The notes under the pieces: generated by a model
Seen by the model: only the letters and a program-made list of their open reading frames with translations
The model's database searches: none
What the model was told of the DNA's origin: nothing
Source: a bacterium
Lineage (GTDB): Bacteria; Zixibacteria; MSB-5A5; WJJR01
Length of the DNA stretch: 64,000 nt
Assembly (NCBI GenBank): GCA_035559435.1
Contig: DATMBC010000065.1
Location: forward strand, 1 to 64,000
Reading direction: 5' to 3'
Shown here: positions 48,533-59,529 of the stretch, piece after piece
How the letters are laid out: each line of letters begins with the position of its first letter
Position numbering within the stretch: position 1 is the first letter of the stretch
Position numbers and translations under genes: made by a program

Positions 48533-50179
48533 CTTGCGGCCGTCGCCGTCCTGCTGGGGACATCATGCGCCCAGAAAGGCGCGCCGCAGGGCGGACCCCC
48601 TGACACCACCGCGCCGCAGGTGGAATCGACGCTGCCCGCCGGCGGCGATGTGCGGGTCGACCGGCGCTCCGGCCTGACGATCCAGTTCTCCGAGCCAATC
48701 GACAAGGCGACCTTCGCCCGCAACTGGGAGATCTCGCCCGCGCGCGCGGGGGAGGCGAAGATCGAGTGGACCAAGGGCGGGCGCTGTGTCAGCATCTCCT
48801 GGTCCGACACGCTGCGCGACAGCACCAGTTACCGCGTGACGATCAGCAGTCGCGTCGCCGATCGCCGCGCCAATCCCCTGGCCGAGCCGTACACCTTCGC
48901 CTTCTCCACCGGCCCGCAGGTGGACCGCGGCGAGATTCGCGGACGCATCATCGCCGCCGGCGAGGGCAAATCCGCCTTCGATGTCTTCGCCTATCGGCTC
49001 GAGTCGCTGCCCGACACCTTCTGGCTTTCGCCGCCCGACTACTACACCCAATCGGCCTCCGATGGCCGTTTTCAGTTGCCGTATCTGCGCGCCGGACGGT
49101 ACCGATTGCTGGTGCTCGGCGACAACAACCGCAACCGCCGTCTCGATCATGGCGAGCCCTTTGCCCTTGCGCCGCGCGATTTCGCGGTCGCCGATGACGC
49201 GCTGCCGGACAGCGCCCGGTTCTTCGTCACCGTTCGCGACACCGTGCCCTTCCATCTGCGCGACTGCGCGCCGGTCGGACCGCAGTTGATCGCCGTGGGG
49301 TTTTCCCATCCCCTCGACACCGCCGGCATGTCGACGTGGTCGATGGGTGTGGTCGATTCCCTCGATGGCGCCGCCGCCGTCGCGACCATATTGCCGCCCA
49401 CCGCGCGCCGCCCCAGCCAGCTACTGCTGCGCGGCCAGTGGCGGGACGGCGGCGTCTATACGATTGCCGTCGGCGGTATCGTCGATCAACTTGGCCAGAT
49501 TCTCTCCGACAGTGTCTGCCGTTGTGTCTACACGCTCGGACGCGACTCCACCGGCCCGCGCATTGAGATGGTCGTTCTACCCGAACCCAATGCCGCGCTG
49601 ACGCCGCGCGATCCGATCCGCTGGGTCTTCGCCGAGCCGCTGGACACCACGCGATGGCATGACGGCGTATTGGTCGCCGACACGCTCGGACAACGGCTCG
49701 ATGGCCTGACCCGCTGGGTGCACGAGCAGGAACTGGAGTTTGTGCCGTCGGCGCCCTGGCCCGACACGCTCCTTGTCCTGGTGACGCTCGATTCCGCCCA
49801 ATTGGTCGATCTCAACGGCAACCCCGCCGGACCCGGCGTGTATCGCTGGCGCTTCCGTCCGCTGGGCGAAAGCCAGATGGGGGAGATCGAAGGACGGGTC
49901 ACCTCGGCCGAGGCGACGGCGGCGCCTTTCTGGCTGGAGGCACGCGCGATCGGTGATGCCCGTCGGGTCCGGCGCAAGATGACGGTGCCCGGTTCCTTCA
50001 CGCTGGCCCTGCCGGCCGGTCGCTGGCAGTTGGGCGGCTTCGTCGACAGCAATGACGATGGCCGCTGGCTGGCCGGATCGTTCGCGCCGTTCGCCTTTGC
50101 CGAGCCCCGGGCGCTGGCCGCCGACACGTTGTCGGTGCGCGCACGCTTCACGCTCGAAGAGATCACACTGGAATTCTGA
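48506..50179 (+). CDS. Lipoprotein with Ig-like domains
   Basis: A 557-residue exported lipoprotein. MRSRHAGFFLAAVAVLLGTSCAQKG is a good lipoprotein signal with lipobox GTSC. The start of the mature part (DTTAPQVESTLPAGGDVRVDRRSGLTIQFSEPID) is a bacterial Ig-like (Big_5) fold found near the N-terminus of many FCB-group surface proteins. A second Big_5-like copy is near residue 365 (PEPNAALTPRDPIRWVFAEPLDTTRW). Beta-rich carboxypeptidase-regulatory-like segments (EIRGRIIAAGEGKSAFDVFAY, EIEGRVTSAEATAAPF) intervene. No ribosome binding site is seen, and the start codon lies in a terminator hairpin, so the start is less certain than the rest. Confidence 0.8.
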   Translation: MRSRHAGFFLAAVAVLLGTSCAQKGAPQGGPPDTTAPQVESTLPAGGDVRVDRRSGLTIQFSEPIDKATFARNWEISPARAGEAKIEWTKGGRCVSISWSDTLRDSTSYRVTISSRVADRRANPLAEPYTFAFSTGPQVDRGEIRGRIIAAGEGKSAFDVFAYRLESLPDTFWLSPPDYYTQSASDGRFQLPYLRAGRYRLLVLGDNNRNRRLDHGEPFALAPRDFAVADDALPDSARFFVTVRDTVPFHLRDCAPVGPQLIAVGFSHPLDTAGMSTWSMGVVDSLDGAAAVATILPPTARRPSQLLLRGQWRDGGVYTIAVGGIVDQLGQILSDSVCRCVYTLGRDSTGPRIEMVVLPEPNAALTPRDPIRWVFAEPLDTTRWHDGVLVADTLGQRLDGLTRWVHEQELEFVPSAPWPDTLLVLVTLDSAQLVDLNGNPAGPGVYRWRFRPLGESQMGEIEGRVTSAEATAAPFWLEARAIGDARRVRRKMTVPGSFTLALPAGRWQLGGFVDSNDDGRWLAGSFAPFAFAEPRALAADTLSVRARFTLEEITLEF

Positions 50180-50238
50180 AGCCAACACGGCCGGCGCCCG
50201 GGGCCGGAGCGGCCGTGACGCAGCAAGGGGGTTGACCC

Positions 50239-51159
50239 ATGTCGCTTTCCGGATTGTGGCAGAAATGGCAGCAGATGATCGCCGACCACGGCGCCGAGAT
50301 CACGCTCTCGATCCTCCATGTCATCGTCATCGTGATCGTGGGCATGGTCGCCATCCGTCTGATCAAACGCGCGCTCCGACGCATGGAACGGCTGTTTCTG
50401 GAGCGGTCGCGGTCGGAGGATGAAATCGAGCGCATCGCCGCCGAGAAGCGGTTGCGCACCCTGACGGCGCTTCTGCGCACCGTGGCGGTGATCGGCATCT
50501 GGGCGCTGGTGATCGTCAGCAGCCTCAATGAACTGGGCTTCAATATCGGACCGCTTCTGGCGGGCGCCGGCATCGCCGGGTTGGCCGTCGGCTTCGGCGC
50601 GCAAAACCTTGTGCGCGACGTCATCAGCGGCTTTTTCATGATCCTCGAAAACCAGGTCCGCGTCGGCGATATCGCCGTCGTCAACGGCACCGGCGGGCTG
50701 GTCGAGTCCATCACCCTGCGCACCATCGTCCTGCGCGACGTCGAGGGCGTGGTCCATGTCTTTCCGCATGGTTCGGTCGTCACGCTGGCCAATCGCACGA
50801 TGTGCTGGTCGGCGTATGTGATGGACATCGGAATTTCTTACGGATCGGACATTGACCGGGCGACCGCCGTGATGAAGGAGGTCTATGGCGACCTGGCGGC
50901 TGATCCAGGGTTCGGACATCGGATCCTCGAGCCCATCGAAGTCTTCGGTGTCGATCAGTATGGTCCCTCGGAGATCGTGATCAGGGCGCGGATCAAGACG
51001 CGCCCGGGCGAGCAGTGGGTCGTCGGGCGGGAGTACCGTCGGCGGCTCAAGTACGCCTTCGACCGTGCCGGAATCACCATTCCGTTCCCGCAGCGGACGA
51101 TCCATATCCAGCCCGCGGGTACGCCGCTCGCCCCGGGCCGCTCGACGCCCGCCGCCTGA
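50239..51159 (+). CDS. mscS: Small-conductance mechanosensitive channel (MscS)
   Basis: A 306-residue channel protecting against osmotic downshock. Three membrane segments lie in the first 130 residues. The pore helix reads LLAGAGIAGLAVGFGAQNLVRDVISGFFMILENQVRVGD (about residues 107-145), the hallmark Gly/Ala-packed TM3. The cytoplasmic beta domain follows (VVNGTGGLVESITLRTIVLRDVEGVVHVFPHG), then the alpha/beta domain. A basic, Arg-rich linker sits after TM1. CAAGGGGG upstream supports ATG 50239. It is probably expressed independently of the lipoprotein gene before it. Confidence 0.93.
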   Translation: MSLSGLWQKWQQMIADHGAEITLSILHVIVIVIVGMVAIRLIKRALRRMERLFLERSRSEDEIERIAAEKRLRTLTALLRTVAVIGIWALVIVSSLNELGFNIGPLLAGAGIAGLAVGFGAQNLVRDVISGFFMILENQVRVGDIAVVNGTGGLVESITLRTIVLRDVEGVVHVFPHGSVVTLANRTMCWSAYVMDIGISYGSDIDRATAVMKEVYGDLAADPGFGHRILEPIEVFGVDQYGPSEIVIRARIKTRPGEQWVVGREYRRRLKYAFDRAGITIPFPQRTIHIQPAGTPLAPGRSTPAA

Positions 51160-51276
51160 CGACAATTCCGCCGATCCTCCCCGCGCCGCCGCACTTTTGT
51201 CTTGCGGCGGGCAGGGATTTTCGCATCGTGCACCGCGGAGGGCGCGTCCCGCGTCCCGCAAAAGGGGGTCTGTCCC

Positions 51277-52044
51277 ATGTCCGCGTTCCACCCGCCCCGT
51301 CGGTTGGTCACCGGTCTGTTCGTCTTCGTCTGGATGGCCGCCGCGTTGCCGGCATCGGCCCAAACCGCCGACAACGATGTCATCGCCGTCCTGCTTCGTG
51401 ATGGCGCCGAAGCGTTGGCCGCCGGACGGTACGCCGAGGCCCACGCCCGCCTCTCCGAGGTGTTGCGTCTCGATTGGAACCACCCGCGCGCCTACGATCT
51501 CCTCCAGCAGGTTCGGCAGGAACGCGCCCATGCGCTCCTGCAATGGGAGGCCGAGGCCCGCAACGCCGAATACCGGCGCGACCCCAGCCAGGCGGTCTGG
51601 ATTTACCAGCGCATCCTGGCCGAAGACTCGACCCGCGCCGATCTGCTCGAACGCGTGCGCCGTCTGACCCGCCAGCGCGAGTCGTCGTCGTATGTCCGCA
51701 CCGGGATGGAGAAGTTCATGGCCGATGATTTCGCCGGGGCGCAACTCGATTTCGAGCAGGCGCTGGCGATCAACCCGAACGACACGCTGGCGGCGCAATA
51801 CCGCGACCGCGCCCGGCAGAAGATCGCCGCCACCGGTTCGCTGGCCGCCATTCAGGCCGACTCCGCCGCCTGGGGCAAGTACCTCGATGCCATGCGCCGG
51901 CTGCGCGAGGGGAATCTCGCCGCCGCCGAACGGCTCTGGAGCGATCTGCTTGTGCTCTTCCCCGGCAATGAGAGTCTGCGCTCCAACCTGGACCAGGTCC
52001 GCCGCCGCCTCGGCGGTGAAAGCGCCAGCGTGGACGACGAATGA
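51277..52044 (+). CDS. Exported TPR-repeat protein
   Basis: A 255-residue protein with a signal peptide (residues 1-28, LVTGLFVFVWMAAALPASAQ) and three or four TPR-like helical pairs (GRYAEAHARLSEVLRLDWNH, DDFAGAQLDFEQALAINPND, GNLAAAERLWSDLLVLFPGN). ATG 51277 has AAAGGGGG about 9 bp upstream. Its stop overlaps the start of the kinase/phosphatase gene by 4 bp, a tight coupling that suggests a periplasmic partner for that sensor's extracytoplasmic loop. That functional link is inference. Confidence 0.8.
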   Translation: MSAFHPPRRLVTGLFVFVWMAAALPASAQTADNDVIAVLLRDGAEALAAGRYAEAHARLSEVLRLDWNHPRAYDLLQQVRQERAHALLQWEAEARNAEYRRDPSQAVWIYQRILAEDSTRADLLERVRRLTRQRESSSYVRTGMEKFMADDFAGAQLDFEQALAINPNDTLAAQYRDRARQKIAATGSLAAIQADSAAWGKYLDAMRRLREGNLAAAERLWSDLLVLFPGNESLRSNLDQVRRRLGGESASVDDE

Positions 52045-54047
52045 TCTTCACCGATCACACGGCCGAATACTACGCCATTTTCAACGCCGCCGCCGAATCG
52101 CTCGATGAGATTCGGCAGTTCGTGCAGTCGGCGCTTCTGACCACCGGCCTCAACAAGAAGGCGATCGCCGGGCTGCTCCTGGCGGTCGAAGAGGCGGTCT
52201 CCAACATCATCCGGCACGGCTACCTCTATGGCCCCGGCCGCTTCCGGTTGCGCATTCGCGCCACCCGGCGGCTGGTGACCCTCACTTTGCACGACAACGG
52301 CCGCGCCTACGAAGTCAATTGGGACGACAAACCCGACGCGCACAAACTGGCGGAAACCGGACGACGCGGAGGCCTCGGCCTTTTGCTCATCCGCAAAGTG
52401 ACCGATGCCGTCGACTACAAGCGCATCGGCGATGAGAATATCCTCACTATGACCAAGTATCTGGGACCCGTCGAGAACACCGGCGGCCACCGCGCCTTCT
52501 CGCGCAAGGTGGCCGCGATCGGCCTGATGGCGCTGGTGGCGGTCACCGTGTTCGGGGCCACCCTGCTGTTTCTGCACAACCGCTCGACCCTGCAAAGCGA
52601 GTTCGTCGCCCGCTGGCAGGAATTCGCCCGCGCCGCGGCCGCCTCCGCCACCCAGCACATGCTCAATGACCGTTCCGACGCCGAGTTCGATCAGCTCGTG
52701 GTCGGTTTGAAACAGGCCCAGCCCGATGTCGCCTACCTGATCATCGCCGATGAGGAAGGACGGGTCCGCGCCCACTCGGAAACGCCCGAGGCGGTGCGCA
52801 GCCCGTACATGCCGCCCCACGGCGCCGCGCTGGGACAGCGCGGTTTCTGGTCGGTCATCGCCGGCGGACATTCGCTGTTCCACTTCAGCGAGCCGCTCAC
52901 CATCGACCGGCGCAACGTCGGCACCATCGCGCTGGCGGTGGATGAAGAGGTGCTCGGACGGCAGGTGTCGGCCGAGTTCTGGCGGATCTTCATCGGTGCC
53001 TTGTCGGTCATCGCCATCGGCGGCGTGCTGGTCGGGCTGGTGGCATTCTTCATGGGACGCCCCCTGCGGCGCTTGGGCGATGTCCTTCGTCAGGCCAAGT
53101 CACAGGGCGCGGTGGCCAACATCACCCCCGGCTCCGCCCCGGATGAAATCGCCGAGGTCGTCACCGCCATTAACGAAGTCACCGAGGCGGTGGCCCGTTC
53201 CGAGCGCCAAATCGCCCGCCGCGACCAGGCCCGTCGCGAGATGGAGCAGGCCGAACAACTCCAGCGCGCCCTCCTGCCCCTGCAACTGCCCGCCATCGAT
53301 GGCTACGAGGCCCAGGCGGCTTACCGCATGGCCCAGCATGTGGGCGGCGACTACTATGACGTCATCCCCATCGATAATGCCGATGGCCTCTGGGCGATCA
53401 TCGTCGCTGATGTCGCCGGCAAGGGATTCCCGGCCGCGCTGGTGATGACCGCGGTACGCACCGCGATGCGCATCCTCGTTCCGGCGCGCCGTTCGCCGGT
53501 GGCGATCCTGCAGGACCTCGATGCCTACCTCGCGCAACATCACCCCAATGGCCCCTTCGTGACCGTTGTCTGCGGCGTTCTCGATACCCGCCGCCACCGG
53601 CTCACCCTCGCCTCGGCGGGGCACACGCCGGCGCTGCACTATCTCAACGCCACCGGGACCATCCTGCGGGTCAACCCCAAGGGACGTCCCATCGGCGTGC
53701 GGATCGGCGACGGCGCGCAGTCCTTGTCGCTGGCCGAGCAGGAAATCACACTCGCCGATGGCGATGCGATTGTCCTTTACACCGATGGCCTGATCGAGGC
53801 CCGCAACCGCGCCGGCGAGGCCTACGGCATGAAGCGCGTCGAGGACTGCCTGAAGGGCAATAAGGCCGATGCCAGGACCGCCCTCGATGCCATTATCTCC
53901 GCCCTCAACGAGTTCAGCGAGGGGGGAAGCGGCGAGGATGATGTGACTGTTCTGGTCCTGCGTCGCGGACGTCCCGCCGAGTCGATGCAGAAACGCAGAC
54001 CGGAATCGATCAGTATTCTTCCGCAAAACATCGCGGCGACTTTTTAG
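52041..54047 (+). CDS. RsbW-like kinase domain fused to sensor and SpoIIE/RsbU-like phosphatase
   Basis: A 668-residue membrane protein with an unusual order. Residues 10-142 are a HATPase_c domain of the RsbW/SpoIIAB type (N-box EEAVSNIIRHG at 50-60, DNGRA near 85, GGLGLLLI at 110-117). A membrane helix (157-178), an extracytoplasmic sensor loop, and a second helix (near 312-335) follow. A HAMP-like linker (MGRPLRRLGDVLRQAKSQG) leads to a PP2C-type phosphatase (about 410-645, with GGDYYDVIPI, VADVAGKGFPAALVMTAVRT, LYTDGLIEARN, GEDDVTVLVL). It could both phosphorylate and dephosphorylate a STAS antagonist such as that at 11670. The pairing is inference. Confidence 0.88.
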   Translation: MIFTDHTAEYYAIFNAAAESLDEIRQFVQSALLTTGLNKKAIAGLLLAVEEAVSNIIRHGYLYGPGRFRLRIRATRRLVTLTLHDNGRAYEVNWDDKPDAHKLAETGRRGGLGLLLIRKVTDAVDYKRIGDENILTMTKYLGPVENTGGHRAFSRKVAAIGLMALVAVTVFGATLLFLHNRSTLQSEFVARWQEFARAAAASATQHMLNDRSDAEFDQLVVGLKQAQPDVAYLIIADEEGRVRAHSETPEAVRSPYMPPHGAALGQRGFWSVIAGGHSLFHFSEPLTIDRRNVGTIALAVDEEVLGRQVSAEFWRIFIGALSVIAIGGVLVGLVAFFMGRPLRRLGDVLRQAKSQGAVANITPGSAPDEIAEVVTAINEVTEAVARSERQIARRDQARREMEQAEQLQRALLPLQLPAIDGYEAQAAYRMAQHVGGDYYDVIPIDNADGLWAIIVADVAGKGFPAALVMTAVRTAMRILVPARRSPVAILQDLDAYLAQHHPNGPFVTVVCGVLDTRRHRLTLASAGHTPALHYLNATGTILRVNPKGRPIGVRIGDGAQSLSLAEQEITLADGDAIVLYTDGLIEARNRAGEAYGMKRVEDCLKGNKADARTALDAIISALNEFSEGGSGEDDVTVLVLRRGRPAESMQKRRPESISILPQNIAATF

Positions 54048-54146
54048 TATCAGCTTGTACTACAATGACTTATCTACAATTTGTCGAGGATTGACAGAAT
54101 CGACTGCCAGTCCGGCAAACTCGTTGGGCAAAATGGCGTAAAAGTG

Positions 54147-54173
54147 TTAGCACTCGGAACGCTTGAGTGCTAA
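54147..54173. promoter_or_regulatory. CIRCE element
   Basis: Perfect TTAGCACTC-N9-GAGTGCTAA inverted repeat (54147-54155 and 54165-54173), the HrcA operator. It lies 66 bp before the hrcA start, so the hrcA-grpE-dnaK-dnaJ unit is autoregulated by HrcA. A TTGACA near 54091 is a possible -35, but no -10 fits at 17 bp. Confidence 0.97.
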
Positions 54174-54238
54174 TATTGTTTTAGAACTAGTTTTCGATCA
54201 ATGAATTGGGCGGGATGGCCGCCACGGCGAGGACAACG

Positions 54239-55273
54239 ATGGGATTTGATCAACTCAGTGCGCGGGAGCGGGAAATCCTCCGTGTCCTGATCGACCACTA
54301 CATCGCGACCGCCGAGCCGGTCGGTTCGCGGGTGCTTGCCGGTCGGTACCGACTCGGCCTGTCGCCGGCGACCATCCGCAACACGATGCAGGACCTCGAG
54401 GAGATGGGGCTGATCCGTCAGCCGCACACCTCGGCCGGACGGGTCCCGACCGACGAGGGCTACCGCACTTACATCGACAACCTGATTGAGCCTTCGCCGG
54501 TCCCCGATGAGCTGGCGCGCCGTTTGCGCGAGGAGATCATCGCCGCCTCCAAACGCGCCGTCGATGACATCCTTGAGCAGACCGCCCATGTGCTGGCGAA
54601 GGTCTCCACCCAGATCGGCGTGACTCTGGCCCCGAGCATGGAGCGTGGCATCATCTCGCACATCGAATTGGTGCCGGTGGCCGAGCGCCGGCTGCTGGTG
54701 GTTCTCGGCGTGCAGACTGGATTGGTGCGCACGCTGCTTCTGGAAGTCTCCACCGAGGTGGACCGCAAGGCGGTGGAGGCCACGCAGCAGGCGCTCAATG
54801 AGCGACTCGCCGGCCAGCCGCTGGGATCGTTGCGCACCCTGGTTGCCCAGCGTCTGCGTCAGGATGAGCGGGTCGACGCTCGCCTGATCAAGATGTTCAT
54901 CGAGGCCGCCGACGAACTGCTCGAGCGCCCCGCCGCCGAGTCGTTGCATGTCAACGGCACCGCCAATCTCTTCGACAAGCCGGAGTTCGCCGACCATGAG
55001 GCCTTGGGCGGCGTGTTGCGGGTCATCGAGCAACGCACCCCGATTGTCGAGGTGTTGCGCCAGCGCGGCATGGGCGAGGGCATCGTGATTTCGATCGGCA
55101 GCGAAGTGAAATTGCAGGGCGCCGAAGGGTGCGCACTGGTCTCGGCGACCTACACCGCCGGACGTGTCCGTGGCACGATCGGCATCATGGGGCCGACCCG
55201 GATGGAATACGCCAAACTGGTTTCGATCGTCGACTACGTCGCCAAGGTGCTATCGGAAGAGATTGACAAGTGA
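54239..55273 (+). CDS. hrcA: Heat-inducible transcription repressor HrcA
   Basis: A 344-residue repressor that binds the CIRCE element upstream and is kept active by GroE in studied species. The winged-helix N-terminus (LSAREREILRVLIDHYIATAEPVGSRVL, then GLSPATIRNTMQDLEEMGLI) is diagnostic, as is HTSAGRVPTDEGYRTYID. The core includes GSEVKLQGAEGCALVSATY and the end GPTRMEYAKLVSIVDYVAKVLSE. ATG 54239 was chosen because CGAGGA lies 5 bp upstream; ATG 54215 would add 8 residues. The last base pairs overlap the grpE GTG start. Confidence 0.96.
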   Translation: MGFDQLSAREREILRVLIDHYIATAEPVGSRVLAGRYRLGLSPATIRNTMQDLEEMGLIRQPHTSAGRVPTDEGYRTYIDNLIEPSPVPDELARRLREEIIAASKRAVDDILEQTAHVLAKVSTQIGVTLAPSMERGIISHIELVPVAERRLLVVLGVQTGLVRTLLLEVSTEVDRKAVEATQQALNERLAGQPLGSLRTLVAQRLRQDERVDARLIKMFIEAADELLERPAAESLHVNGTANLFDKPEFADHEALGGVLRVIEQRTPIVEVLRQRGMGEGIVISIGSEVKLQGAEGCALVSATYTAGRVRGTIGIMGPTRMEYAKLVSIVDYVAKVLSEEIDK

Positions 55274-55812
55274 GCGCACAACAGCCGCAAACCGACGCTG
55301 TCCCCGCCGGGGAACAACCCCAGGTGGAGACCCCGGAGCCGGAGGCCCCATCGGCGCCGCCGGCCGACGACTGGAAAGACAAGTACCTCCGCCTCGCGGC
55401 GGAATGGGACAATTTCAAGAAGCGCTCGGCCCGCGACTTCAATGACCTGATCCGCGGCGCTGAACGCGACCTGATCGGCGATCTGACCGAGGTCTACGAT
55501 GACTTTGTCCGTGCCCTCGAAGCCGATCACAAGGCCGAATCCGGCGAGCAATTCGCGCAGGGCATCGGCCAGATCAAGGCCAAGTTCTGGACCGTGCTGG
55601 AAAAACGCGGCCTGGAGCGGATGGAGACGATTGGCAAGCCGTTCAATCCCGAGGAGCACGATGCGCTCATGCGTCTGCCCTCGGAGGAGTATGACGAAGG
55701 CATCGTGATGCAGGAAGTCGCCCCCGGCTACCGTCTCGGCGGCAAGATCCTGCGCCACGCCAAAGTTGTCGTCTCGCAAGGCAAACCGGCGGAGGAAAAG
55801 CCGGAGCAGTGA
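55270..55812 (+). CDS. grpE: Nucleotide exchange factor GrpE
   Basis: A 180-residue co-chaperone that releases ADP from DnaK. A Pro/Glu-rich disordered start (about residues 1-32) is followed by the coiled coil and beta domain: DKYLRLAAEWDNFKKRSARDF, then FNPEEHDALMRLPSEEYDEGIVMQEVAPGYRLGGKILRHAKVVVS. The start is a GTG overlapping the hrcA stop (GTGA), indicating translational coupling. It is separated from dnaK by 120 bp containing a GC-rich hairpin repeat (CCCCGCACGGGG near 55844-55855). Confidence 0.95.
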   Translation: MSAQQPQTDAVPAGEQPQVETPEPEAPSAPPADDWKDKYLRLAAEWDNFKKRSARDFNDLIRGAERDLIGDLTEVYDDFVRALEADHKAESGEQFAQGIGQIKAKFWTVLEKRGLERMETIGKPFNPEEHDALMRLPSEEYDEGIVMQEVAPGYRLGGKILRHAKVVVSQGKPAEEKPEQ

Positions 55813-55932
55813 CGGCCTCCGCGGCAACACATTCCCCTCGTCCCCGCACGGGGAGACGGCCCGGGTGAGGGGCGAGGTCACCGCAGGGCGTCGCGCGGAC
55901 GCCCGACGGGCAACAAAAGGAGAGATTGAACA

Positions 55933-57861
<1,929 letters not shown>

Positions 57862-57874
57862 ATTCAAGGCACCC

Positions 57875-57947
57875 GGGAGGGCGAGGCTCCCGCCGAGCCG
57901 CCGCGTTGGCGCACGCGGTCACGGCTCAGCAGGAGCTTCGCCCTCCC
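57875..57947. repeat. Inverted-repeat element, GGGAGGGCGAGG family
   Basis: Left arm GGGAGGGCGAGGCTCCCGCC and onward is paired with a near-complementary right arm ending GCTTCGCCCTCCC. ATAAAGAGTCC follows. It fills the gap between dnaK and dnaJ. The same core is at 6338-6395. Confidence 0.7.
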
Positions 57948-57961
57948 GATAAAGAGTCCTG

Positions 57962-59146
57962 ATGACACGCGCGCACGCCAAACGCGATTACTACGAGGTC
58001 CTTGGGGTCGAGCGCAACGCCGACGCCGATGAGATCAAGAAGGCCTATCGCAAGCTCGCGATCCAATTCCACCCTGACAAGAACCCGGGCAACAAGGAAG
58101 CCGAAGAAAAGTTCAAGGAAGCGACCGAGGCCTACGAGGTCTTAAAGGACGAGGAGAAGCGGCGTGTTTACGATCAGTTCGGCCATGCCGGTCTCTCCGG
58201 CGCCGGGGCCGGACCGGGCGGCGGCTTCCAGGGCGGCGCCTATGGCTTCGATCTGTCCGATGCGCTGCGCGCCTTCATGCGCGACTTCGGCGGGCAGGGG
58301 GGCGCTTTCGAGGAACTGTTCGGGATGGGCGGCGGACGACGCGGTCCTTCGGGGCCGCCCGCCGGCGCCGATCTGCGCGTCCGGCTCAAGCTTACCCTCG
58401 ATGAGATCTTCACCGGCGTCGAGAAGAAACTCAGAATCAAACGCATGGTCGTCTGCGATGAATGCGGCGGCACCGGCGCCAAAAGGGGCGCGCGTCCGGT
58501 CACCTGCCCGCAGTGCCAGGGCAGCGGCGAGGTCCGCCATGTTTCGCGCTCGGTCTTCGGGCAGTTCGTCAACATCAGCACCTGCCCGCGTTGCCGCGGC
58601 GCCGGCGAGATCATCGAAAATCCCTGCGCCGCCTGCCGCGGCGAGGGACGGGTCGATGGCTCCTCGACCATCACGGTCAATGTTCCTCCCGGCGTGACCT
58701 CGGGCAACTACATCACCGTCCGCGGCGCCGGTCACGCCGGGCCCCGCGGTGGCCCGGCCGGCGACGCCATCGTCGTGATTGAAGAAATCCCGCATGACTA
58801 CTTCGAACGCCACGGCGACGATGTCCTCTACCGTCTTCCGATTTCCTTCCCGCAGGCGGCGCTGGGGGACAGCGTGATTGTGCCGACGCTCAACGGCAAT
58901 GTGAAACTGAAGATCCCTGCCGGCACGCAGTCCGGGAAGCTCTTCCGCCTGCGTGGCAAAGGCATCCCGCACCTGCGCGGCTACGGCGCCGGCGATCAAC
59001 TGGTGCAGACCGTGGTCTGGGTGCCGACCAATCTCTCCTCGGAAGACAAGGCACTGCTGGAAAAGTTCGCCAAATCCACCGGCGGCCAGCAACCCAAGGC
59101 CGACAAATCCTTCCTCGACAAACTGCGCGAGACCTTCGGCGGATAG
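57962..59146 (+). CDS. dnaJ: Chaperone protein DnaJ
   Basis: Type I Hsp40 of 394 residues that stimulates DnaK. The J domain (about residues 9-72, [25 protein letters not shown]) contains the HPD motif in [10 protein letters not shown] Gly/Phe-rich region follows ([13 protein letters not shown]). Four zinc-binding CxxCxGxG repeats are present ([36 protein letters not shown]), then the C-terminal substrate-binding domains. It begins 100 bp after dnaK, past an inverted-repeat element that lies within the transcript. Confidence 0.97.
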   Translation: MTRAHAKRDYYEVLGVERNADADEIKKAYRKLAIQFHPDKNPGNKEAEEKFKEATEAYEVLKDEEKRRVYDQFGHAGLSGAGAGPGGGFQGGAYGFDLSDALRAFMRDFGGQGGAFEELFGMGGGRRGPSGPPAGADLRVRLKLTLDEIFTGVEKKLRIKRMVVCDECGGTGAKRGARPVTCPQCQGSGEVRHVSRSVFGQFVNISTCPRCRGAGEIIENPCAACRGEGRVDGSSTITVNVPPGVTSGNYITVRGAGHAGPRGGPAGDAIVVIEEIPHDYFERHGDDVLYRLPISFPQAALGDSVIVPTLNGNVKLKIPAGTQSGKLFRLRGKGIPHLRGYGAGDQLVQTVVWVPTNLSSEDKALLEKFAKSTGGQQPKADKSFLDKLRETFGG

Positions 59147-59250
59147 GCCGCCGCTACACAATCTCTGTGCCGCCCCTCCGGGGCTTGCAATTCCAAGTAT
59201 CCCACAACCCAGAGCACAAAGGCGTCTTGAATTACTCGAGAGCCGACCAA

Positions 59251-59300
59251 GATTGCTTCGCCGGTCCGACAAAGAGCCGTCGGACCGTCTCGCAATGACG
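59251..59300 (-). repeat. Hairpin element, CGTCATTGCGAG...GAAGCAATC type
   Basis: Read on the minus strand it begins CGTCATTGCGAG and ends CGAAGCAATC. The outer arms pair ATTGC with GCAAT, and an inner perfect 8-bp stem GGTCCGAC/GTCGGACC surrounds loop GGCTCTTT. Confidence 0.75.
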
Positions 59301-59325
59301 ATGTGAGGCTTGGAATTACTGATTA

Positions 59326-59379
59326 CGTCATTGCGAGGAGGAGTCCGCCGCAGGCGGACGACGACGAAGCAATCTTTTT
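59326..59379 (+). repeat. Hairpin element, CGTCATTGCGAG...GAAGCAATCTTT type
   Basis: Begins CGTCATTGCGAGGAG and ends CGACGAAGCAATCTTTTT. The inner perfect 7-bp stem is GTCCGCC/GGCGGAC. Orientation is opposite to the copy 26 bp upstream. Confidence 0.78.
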
Positions 59380-59529
59380 CACCCGCCACCCGGCCATCAC
59401 AGGGTTGTCTCATCCTCCCTCAGCCACGGGCTGATGAGCGCCACGGTTCGGGCGACACAAAAACCGCTGTCCCCCGGGGGAGTGCATCGCGATTTTTCCC
59501 CTGTGCCCTACACCGATGACCAGCGCGCC

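Larger units (their letters stand above)
59147..59529. other. Intergenic region with two opposed hairpin elements
   Basis: No gene found between dnaJ and the predicted rsmE start. The two CGTCAT...AATC-type elements at 59251-59300 (minus) and 59326-59379 (plus) account for about 105 bp. The frame of rsmE is open back to 59434, but that stretch is not conserved-looking. Confidence 0.55.
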
